Shown here piece by piece: positions 32,734-38,359 of a DNA stretch of 38,359 nucleotides. This stretch comes from Rhizobium rhizogenes NBRC 13257. GTDB lineage: Bacteria > Pseudomonadota > Alphaproteobacteria > Rhizobiales > Rhizobiaceae. The position numbers and the translations under genes are program-made. The stretch lies in NCBI RefSeq assembly GCF_000696095.1, contig NZ_BAYX01000031.1, positions 1-38,359 on the forward strand. Reading direction: 5' to 3'. Under the pieces are notes generated by a model. That model was given only the letters and a program-made list of their open reading frames with translations, was not told the DNA's origin and made no database searches. How positions within the stretch are numbered: position 1 is the stretch's first letter; every line of letters begins with the position of its first letter.

Positions 32734-32770
32734 GACGGCCTTGCCAAACGCCAGAACCTGGAAGGCCGTC
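32734..32770 (-). terminator. Possible stem-loop after the exporter gene
   Basis: GACGGCCTT and AAGGCCGTC with a 19-base loop, about 90 bases downstream of the MFS stop. No T run follows on the minus strand, so termination is uncertain. Confidence 0.3.
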
Positions 32771-32859
32771 ATGCATGCTTGCTTGCCAGGTCGCCGTCAG
32801 TACTGGTGGCGACGACTAAGAGTTCCAACGACCGATCAACCGTTGGCATGCAATGCGGG

Positions 32860-34302
32860 TCACTGCCGAGACAGGGTATTTTGAAGCCGCACGAAGAGAA
32901 CAAGACTGAGGATCACGGCGACTAGATTGTAAATCGTTGCGACCGCGAAGGCGTATCCGTAGTGTTCTGCCGAAGTCAAGGGCGAACCAGGTTGAAGGCC
33001 AACACTGTCGAGGACACTGAACAAGATGATCCCGACGATCGTTATTCCAAAGGCCGCTCCGGCCGTTTGCATCGTGCTGCACGCTCCTGATGCCATACCC
33101 GCCTCACTATTTGATACGGTCGAAAGGATCAGATTGAGAAAAAGCGGGATTACAATACCTTGACCCAGTCCGTTGAGGATAAGCGAAAGGCTCAACATGA
33201 AATTGTCGCTTCCGGTGTCGAAGCCGACCGCAACCGAGACAATCAACCCGATCGCATAGATGAGCATGCCGAGAAACACCGCCCAATGACCCGTCTTTTT
33301 CGCCACTGCTTCCGACAAGAGCGAACCGACAAAAAAGGCGACCGTCGACGGTACGAAAATAGTGCCGGCCTCAAGTGCGGTTCGTCCAAGACCAACCTGG
33401 AGAAACACCGTCAAGGAAAGCGAGAAGGAGCTAATCGTAGAGAAAAAGAGAAACGCGGTGATAATTCCCAACGTAAATCCGTTCCGTTTGAACAGGGAAA
33501 TATCAATGACCGGAACACCACCTCTCCTGGCCAGCCGGATCTCATACCAGGCAAAATAGCCGAACAAAGGAAGCGACACCAACGGTCCGACAATCGCCCA
33601 CCAGGGCCAATGATGTTCACGCCCTACCATCAATGGGAATAGGACCAGGGTCAGGGCCGAAGCGCCCAGGACCGCACCTCTGATGTCTAGTTTCGTTGGC
33701 AGGGCTTCTTTCGTCTCGACGATCATCCAGCGACCTGCAACCAACGCATAGAGCGCCACTGGGAGATTGACAAGAAAAACAAGGCGCCAGCCTAGGTCGC
33801 CGACATTGATCGCAATCAAATAGCCCCCGATAACTTGAGAAGCCGCGCCTGCAACACCTTGTACCGCTCCCATTATCGCGAACGCTCGGCGACGAGCGTC
33901 GCCATCGAAAAGGAGCCTTACCGATGCATAGATCTGGGGCATCATGAGCGCCGCTCCGATGCCTTGGATCGCGCGTGAACCGATGAGCAGGGATGGCGAT
34001 GGCGCAAGGGCACAAAGTAGGGAAGCAAGCGCGAAGGTCGCCATGCCAATAAGAAACAAGCGGCGACGACCGAAGAGGTCGCCTAGGCGTGCTCCGTTGA
34101 GAAGCATGGCGCCAAATGGTACGTCATACGCCACCATTATAAGCTGTAACTCGGCGTTCGAAGCGTGAAGTTCCCGCTGAATGTCTGGAAGCGCCACGTT
34201 GACGATGAAGAGGTCCAGAATGGTCAGAAAACATCCGGTCAGAAGCACTGAGAGGGACGACCACGACCCTCCTCTTCCGGTTTCTATCGTTGCCACACTC
34301 AT
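32860..34302 (-). CDS. MFS exporter, DHA2/EmrB type
   Basis: A 480-residue transporter with about 14 hydrophobic segments, the number typical of the DHA2 drug:H+ antiporters. Family motifs are LTILDLFIVNVALPDIQREL in TM1, GARLGDLFGRRRLF (motif A) after TM2, RAIQGIGAALMMPQ (motif B) and the GVAGAASQVIGGYLI antiporter motif C region in TM5. I place the start at ATG 34302 (MSVATIETGR), after GGAAA; an upstream TTG is unlikely. It lies upstream of the biosynthetic operon in the same direction, 375 bases before it, and is divergent from a LysR regulator. It probably exports the cluster product and protects the producer; a generic efflux role is the alternative. Confidence 0.9.
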   Translation of the reverse strand: MSVATIETGRGGSWSSLSVLLTGCFLTILDLFIVNVALPDIQRELHASNAELQLIMVAYDVPFGAMLLNGARLGDLFGRRRLFLIGMATFALASLLCALAPSPSLLIGSRAIQGIGAALMMPQIYASVRLLFDGDARRRAFAIMGAVQGVAGAASQVIGGYLIAINVGDLGWRLVFLVNLPVALYALVAGRWMIVETKEALPTKLDIRGAVLGASALTLVLFPLMVGREHHWPWWAIVGPLVSLPLFGYFAWYEIRLARRGGVPVIDISLFKRNGFTLGIITAFLFFSTISSFSLSLTVFLQVGLGRTALEAGTIFVPSTVAFFVGSLLSEAVAKKTGHWAVFLGMLIYAIGLIVSVAVGFDTGSDNFMLSLSLILNGLGQGIVIPLFLNLILSTVSNSEAGMASGACSTMQTAGAAFGITIVGIILFSVLDSVGLQPGSPLTSAEHYGYAFAVATIYNLVAVILSLVLFVRLQNTLSRQ

Positions 34303-34386
34303 TTGAGTTTCCAATATTGCTGTTGCGTTCCAGCAAGACCATCAGTTGGTCACCGCGCTGTGAGGGCATGATATTTTTTCTTGAAT

Positions 34387-34396
34387 ATTGATCAAT
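34387..34396. promoter_or_regulatory. LysR-type palindrome in the MFS/LysR promoter
   Basis: ATTGATCAAT is a perfect 10-base palindrome in the 139-base AT-rich divergent region (34303-34441). LysR proteins typically bind such interrupted or short dyads upstream of their own gene. Confidence 0.4.
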
Positions 34397-34447
34397 TAGG
34401 GAGCATTTCTTTTCACATTGGACAAAATTTCCTCAATGTAGGTGAGT

Positions 34448-35371
34448 ATGAAAAGTCTCACGAGCATCGCCGCTTTTGTTTATGCTGCCGAACAGCAAAA
34501 TTACGTGGCTGTCGCCCGCATCCTCGGCATTTCGCCGTCCGCGATCGCAAAGGCGATTGTGCGCCTCGAAAGTCATCTCGGCGTACGGCTATTCAATCGC
34601 ACGACGCGCAGCGTCAGTTTGACGGAAGAAGGGGCACTCTTCTACGAGCGTTGCAAGCACATCATCAACGACTTAAACGACGCCGAGGCAACAATTATCC
34701 AAAGCCGGGAGCGTCCGAGAGGACGCCTGCGTGTAAGTGTTCCGCACATCGTGGGTCACCATCTCCTGATGCCCATACTCCCTGTCTTCGCTGAGAAATT
34801 TCCAGAAATCGAACTGGATATCGATTTCGAGGACCACGTTGTTGATCTGGTCACAGAAGGAATCGATGTTGTTGTCCGCAGTGGCGACCTGACGGATTCT
34901 GGGCTCATTGCACGACCTCTAGGCGGACAGCACTTTGTGATTTGCGCAAGCCCACGATACCTTAGCCGCCACGGACGACCCGAAACGCCGAGTGACCTGG
35001 CTCGCCATGCTTGCATCCACTTCAAATACCCATCCAGTGGGAGGATCGCGCAGTGGGCGTTCGCGCACGCTCGTGACCGTTCCATGCTGCCGCGAAGCCT
35101 TACGATCAACAATTCGGACGCCGCACTGCGCGCAGCTCTTGATGACATGGGTTTGGTTCACCTGCCTGTATATGTGGCAAGACCCCGGATAGAGGATGGC
35201 AGCCTCGTTCCCGTGCTCACTTCGTACATGGCACAGTTCGGCTCCCTTTCCCTCCTTTGGCCCTCCAATCGACAGCTTCTTCCGAAGGTCCGTGCATTTG
35301 TGGACACGGTTATTGAAGGTCTTGGCGCACGCCCTGAGGTCTTTCAGCCGTTCACAACGAAAGCGAGTTAG
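34448..35371 (+). CDS. LysR-family transcriptional regulator
   Basis: A 307-residue LysR regulator. The N-terminal HTH is standard: SIAAFVYAAEQQNYVAVARI, LGISPSAIAKAIVRLESHLG and RLFNRTTRSVSLTEEG. The rest is the type 2 periplasmic-binding-like effector domain, with GRLRVSVPHIVGHHLLMP and VDLVTEGIDVVVRSGDL. The CrgA/YhjC-like subgroup is suggested by this pattern. ATG 34448 is preferred; GTG 34442 would add two residues. It is divergent from the exporter, so it likely controls the exporter and possibly the biosynthetic operon. Confidence 0.9.
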   Translation: MKSLTSIAAFVYAAEQQNYVAVARILGISPSAIAKAIVRLESHLGVRLFNRTTRSVSLTEEGALFYERCKHIINDLNDAEATIIQSRERPRGRLRVSVPHIVGHHLLMPILPVFAEKFPEIELDIDFEDHVVDLVTEGIDVVVRSGDLTDSGLIARPLGGQHFVICASPRYLSRHGRPETPSDLARHACIHFKYPSSGRIAQWAFAHARDRSMLPRSLTINNSDAALRAALDDMGLVHLPVYVARPRIEDGSLVPVLTSYMAQFGSLSLLWPSNRQLLPKVRAFVDTVIEGLGARPEVFQPFTTKAS

Positions 35372-35542
35372 GCCGCGAACGCCGATCAAGGCATTCCCCG
35401 GTGGCGGGTTGCGGAGCTTTATCCGCTAGATCGATTTGGGTCGGCGGCATAGACAGCTTAGAAGATTCACCAGGCTACACCGTGGCGTGTTGCTTGGAAG
35501 CAAACTGGCGTCGGATAATGACGTTTCACAGCTAACCGAACC

Positions 35543-37255
35543 TTAAACCAGCTTCGCTGTATTGTCCGAAATCCGCGAAAGCATGGGCACGGAGGCAATC
35601 AGATCGCGCGTATAGGGATGTTGCGGCTGATCGAAAAGTTGTTCCACCGGCCCGGTTTCGACAACCACGCCGTCCTTCATGACGGCGATGCGATGGCTCA
35701 TATGTTGAACCACGCCGAGATCGTGCGAAATGAAGACCATCGACAATCCCAGCCGTCCCTGAAGATCGACCAGCAGATCCAGCACCTGCGCCTGCGTCGT
35801 GACATCCAGCGCGGACACCGGCTCGTCGCAGATCAACAGTTTCGGTTCAGCGGCAAGCGCCTGGGCGATGGACACACGCTGCCTCTGGCCGCCGGACAAG
35901 GTGTTCGGCCGGCGCGAAAGAAGCTCCGGCGACAGGCCGACCAATTCGATCAGCTCGGCTATTCTCCGCCGGCGCGCCGCCTGGTCGAGCTTCCCGCGCA
36001 GCCGCAGCGGCTGGTCGATGATGCGCTCCACGGTGAAGCGGGGATCGAACGAGCCGAGAGGATCCTGGCTGATGGTCTGGATGCGGTTGCGCAGGGGCCG
36101 CCGCTCGGCTTCGGCAAGCGTGCTCCATGGTTTGCCTTCGAAGAGCACGTCGCCGTTGGCCGCATGTCGCAGCCCCAACGCGACTTTGCCGAGCGTCGTC
36201 TTGCCGGAGCCGGACTCACCGACGATGCCGAGTGTTTCACCCCAGCCAACCTTGAGCGAAACCTGCTTGACCGCTTCAAGCCGGCTGCCGTCGGGCCGCC
36301 TGAAACTCACCGAGACATCGCGGATCTCCAGGAGCGGCGCCTCAGCCTCCATAACCTTCCGTGGGATCGGTGCACCATCGGTTGCGCTCAGCCAGTGGCC
36401 ACGGGTCGCGGCCGTTGGCACGGCGGCCAGCAGACGACGCGTATAGTCGTGTAGCGGCCTGGATAGCACCTCGCGCACCGGACCGGCCTCGACCAATTGA
36501 CCATTCTGCATCACGACCACGCGGTTTGCGAGTTGTGCTGCGACCGCGAGATCATGTGTAATGATGAGAACCGCATGACCGGCCCGCGCCAGCTCCTTGA
36601 AAACCGCAAGGACCTGCCGCTGCACCGTCACATCGAGCGCCGTGGTCGGCTCGTCGGCGATCAGCAGACGCGGCTGGGCGGCCAGCGCCGAAGCGATCAG
36701 CGCTCTTTGCCGCAACCCACCGGACAGCTCGTGCGGATACTGGGCGGCGCGAATTTTGGGATCGGGGATGCCGGCGCGGCCGAGCAGTTCCTCGACGCGC
36801 TCCGCCACTTGCGACCGGGGCAGCAAACGGTGCGCCAGGATCGGTTCGGCAACCTCGCGACCGACCGTACGCAAGGGATCAAGGGAGAGCAAGGCATCCT
36901 GCAGGACGAAGCCCACCTCTCGCCCGCGAAGCTGGCGCCAGGACCGCTCGGAAAGACCCTGAAGATCCAGCACCTGTCCATCATGGCCGACCAGCGTCAT
37001 CGCTTCCGCCCGGACATCTGCCCTAGATCCGGCAAGACCGACGAGCGCACGCGCCGTCACCGATTTCCCCGAGCCGGACTCGCCGACGAGTGCGAGGATC
37101 TCTCCGGCCGCGATCTGAAAGGAAACGTCCCTCACCGCCTGAACCCGGCCACTCGGCGTCGGAAAGGTTACGCTGAGCCCTTTGACTTCCAACAGCGCGG
37201 GACTTGAGGGAACGGCCGCGAAATGGCTCCGCAGAATGGTATTATCCAGGCTCAA
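35543..37255 (-). CDS. Dipeptide/oligopeptide ABC transporter, fused DppD-DppF-type ATPase
   Basis: A 570-residue double ATPase of the GsiA/YejF kind. Domain 1: Walker A GESGSGKSVT, signature LSGGLRQRALIA, Walker B LLIADEPTTALD. Domain 2: GESGSGKTTLG, LSGGQRQRVSIAQAL, LLICDEPVSALD. Both end with the HPYTR-type segment of peptide transporters (LHDYTRRLLAAVP and HPYTRDLIASVP). The start is TTG 37255, sharing TTGA with the stop of the permease upstream and preceded by GGGGGAAG. The frame remains open to 37987, but that part is antisense-frame noise over the permease gene. It powers import of peptides or similar solutes together with the two permeases upstream. Confidence 0.9.
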   Translation of the reverse strand: MSLDNTILRSHFAAVPSSPALLEVKGLSVTFPTPSGRVQAVRDVSFQIAAGEILALVGESGSGKSVTARALVGLAGSRADVRAEAMTLVGHDGQVLDLQGLSERSWRQLRGREVGFVLQDALLSLDPLRTVGREVAEPILAHRLLPRSQVAERVEELLGRAGIPDPKIRAAQYPHELSGGLRQRALIASALAAQPRLLIADEPTTALDVTVQRQVLAVFKELARAGHAVLIITHDLAVAAQLANRVVVMQNGQLVEAGPVREVLSRPLHDYTRRLLAAVPTAATRGHWLSATDGAPIPRKVMEAEAPLLEIRDVSVSFRRPDGSRLEAVKQVSLKVGWGETLGIVGESGSGKTTLGKVALGLRHAANGDVLFEGKPWSTLAEAERRPLRNRIQTISQDPLGSFDPRFTVERIIDQPLRLRGKLDQAARRRRIAELIELVGLSPELLSRRPNTLSGGQRQRVSIAQALAAEPKLLICDEPVSALDVTTQAQVLDLLVDLQGRLGLSMVFISHDLGVVQHMSHRIAVMKDGVVVETGPVEQLFDQPQHPYTRDLIASVPMLSRISDNTAKLV

Positions 37256-38127
37256 CGGGCTTCCCCCTTGGACAAAAGGTTCTGCAACCGGCGGCCGAGA
37301 AGGGTGATCGAGATCACGGAGATGGCTACCACCGTCGCCGGCAGCAGGCTGGTCCAGGGAGCGATGTCGAGGAAGTTGCGGCCGTTTGCCAGCAGCGCGC
37401 CCCATTCCGGTGCTGGCGGTACGACACCGAGGCCGAGAAAGCTCAAAGCCGATGCGGAGAGGACGGAGTTCCCGACCCCGATCGTCGCCAGGATCAGCAG
37501 CGGACGGATGGTATTCGGGACGATATGCCGGCTGACGATCGTCCAGGGATGTTCGCCGAGCGTAACGGCATGCTCGACATAGCCCGAAAGCTTCACTTGC
37601 ATCACCTGCGAGCGGACCAGTCGCGCATAGGAGGCGACACTGGAAAAACCGACGGCAAGCAGCGTGTTCAAAGGCCCGCGCCCAAGCACGGCGATCACCA
37701 GCAGCGCCAATAGTATTTCGGGAAAGGCGAGCAGAATATCGATCAGGCGCACCAGAATGCGGCTGACGGCCCTCGGCGCAAGTGCTGCTGCCGTGCCAAG
37801 CAGAATGCCGCCGAAGGTGGCGATCAAGGTGGCGCCGATGCCGATCGCCAGGGACAGCGATGTTCCGTGCACGACGCGGGAGAAGAGGTCGCGCCCGAGC
37901 TCGTCGGTTCCAAACCAATGCCGCAAATCCGGCGGCATCAGTATCGCATCCGTATCCACCGCTTCCGGATCGAAAGCGGTGAACCATTGCGGCTCCCAGA
38001 TGGCAACGGCAAGAACCACCACGATGGCAAACGGAACAAGCAGGCCGGGAGCCAGCCAGGGATTGGCGCCGGCGCTGCCATCTTGACGCCGGCGTAGCGC
38101 CGCATCGAATAGTTCAGCACTGCTCAT
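37252..38127 (-). CDS. ABC transporter permease (DppC type)
   Basis: A 291-residue inner-membrane permease with an N-terminal OppC-type segment (WLAPGLLVPFAIVVVLAVAIW) and the family motif HWFGTDELGRDLFSRVVHGT. The coupling region is EHAVTLGEHPWTIVSRHIVPN, and GLGVVPPAPEWGALLANGR is diagnostic of peptide/nickel permeases. Its ATG shares ATGA with the DppB-type gene upstream, and its stop overlaps the ATPase start. Confidence 0.93.
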   Translation of the reverse strand: MSSAELFDAALRRRQDGSAGANPWLAPGLLVPFAIVVVLAVAIWEPQWFTAFDPEAVDTDAILMPPDLRHWFGTDELGRDLFSRVVHGTSLSLAIGIGATLIATFGGILLGTAAALAPRAVSRILVRLIDILLAFPEILLALLVIAVLGRGPLNTLLAVGFSSVASYARLVRSQVMQVKLSGYVEHAVTLGEHPWTIVSRHIVPNTIRPLLILATIGVGNSVLSASALSFLGLGVVPPAPEWGALLANGRNFLDIAPWTSLLPATVVAISVISITLLGRRLQNLLSKGEAR

Positions 38128-38359
38128 TGTGCCACTCTCCGTAAGCGAGGATCGATCAGCAGGTAAAGAGCATCAACCAGCAGGTTGATGATGACGAAGA
38201 CGCAGGCCGACAGCATCACCAGCCCCAGCACCAGCGGCATGTCACGGGTCTTGATTGCCTGCAGCGTGATCTGGCCGATGCCGGATCGGCCGAAGACCGT
38301 TTCGGTCAGGATGGAACCGCCGAGCGTGCTGGCAAAAAGGGTACCGGTCAGGGTGGAAG
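38124..38359 (-). CDS. ABC transporter permease (DppB type), C-terminal part
   Basis: The last 77 codons of a permease whose N-terminal part lies beyond the window. ETVFGRSGIGQITLQAIKTR followed by DMPLVLG is the typical DppB C-terminal motif. It ends in TGA overlapping the start of the DppC-type gene. It pairs with that gene to form the channel. Confidence 0.88.
   Translation of the reverse strand, partial: STLTGTLFASTLGGSILTETVFGRSGIGQITLQAIKTRDMPLVLGLVMLSACVFVIINLLVDALYLLIDPRLRRVAQ

Larger units (their letters stand above)
32485..32859. other. Intergenic region between exporter and cluster operon
   Basis: 375 bases without a gene. It must hold the promoter of the DNPH1-TS-NRPS-GT operon and possibly the end of the exporter transcript. 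It is AT-rich in the middle and has two inverted repeats, listed separately. Confidence 0.6.

Noticed and set aside
37256..37987. N-terminal 244 codons of the long open frame continuous with the peptide ATPase.
   Set aside because: They overlap the well-supported DppC-type permease in another frame and show no family similarity; TTG 37255 has a good ribosome site.
1..38359. CRISPR arrays, plasmid origin or conjugation genes.
   Set aside because: No regularly spaced repeats and no repABC, tra or relaxase sequence seen on either strand.

Overview
The window looks like an accessory region, plasmid or genomic island, of an alphaproteobacterium, most likely Rhizobiaceae (Rhizobium, Agrobacterium, Sinorhizobium). 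The reasons are the density of sugar and peptide ABC uptake operons with their own GntR, TetR and LysR regulators, the GC-rich coding style of the flanks, and a decayed IS5-type element. No rRNA, tRNA, CRISPR or replication gene was found. The species call is inference.

Layout. (1) 1-3.3 kb: a gene-poor start, then a dienelactone hydrolase divergent from an HxlR regulator, then a broken IS5-family element with recognisable inverted repeats. (2) 3.3-16.3 kb: a catabolic regulon. Minus-strand order is fused E1 alpha/beta 2-oxoacid dehydrogenase, E2 acyltransferase, GntR/FCD regulator, SDR dehydrogenase, RbsC-type permease, substrate-binding protein, a permease fused to an SMP-30/strictosidine-synthase-like beta-propeller, a second free-standing propeller, and an RbsA-type double ATPase. 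A second SDR is divergent from E1. A nearly identical 17-bp motif lies before E1 and before the first SDR, suggesting one regulator controls both units. The likely logic is import, oxidation, lactone hydrolysis and oxidative decarboxylation of a sugar- or polyol-derived compound; the substrate is unknown. (3) 16.3-24.1 kb: a UgpBAEC-like ABC operon with a metallophosphoesterase, a PHP-type phosphatase and a GNAT acetyltransferase, divergent from a TetR regulator. Strong stem-loops flank the binding-protein gene. (4) 24.2-26.2 kb: a GSU2403-type nucleotidyltransferase-fold gene with a 31-bp dyad before its start, then about 0.6 kb without a recognisable gene.

(5) 26.2-35.4 kb is the most unusual part: a compact candidate biosynthetic cluster. 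One minus-strand run encodes a DNPH1/Rcl-like nucleotide N-glycosidase, a thymidylate-synthase-like enzyme with a long C-terminal extension, a free-standing NRPS condensation domain, an adenylation-carrier didomain whose specificity residues read as a glycine code, and a GT1-type glycosyltransferase. A DHA2-type MFS exporter and a divergent LysR regulator lie next to it. The combination suggests that a C5-modified pyrimidine nucleotide is made, its base released, and the base joined to glycine and a sugar, then exported. Each enzyme family is supported by motifs; the product is inference, and I do not recognise the cluster as a described one.

(6) 35.5 kb to the end: part of a dipeptide/oligopeptide (Dpp/Gsi-like) ABC operon, with a double ATPase, a DppC-type permease and the C-terminal end of a DppB-type permease cut by the window edge.
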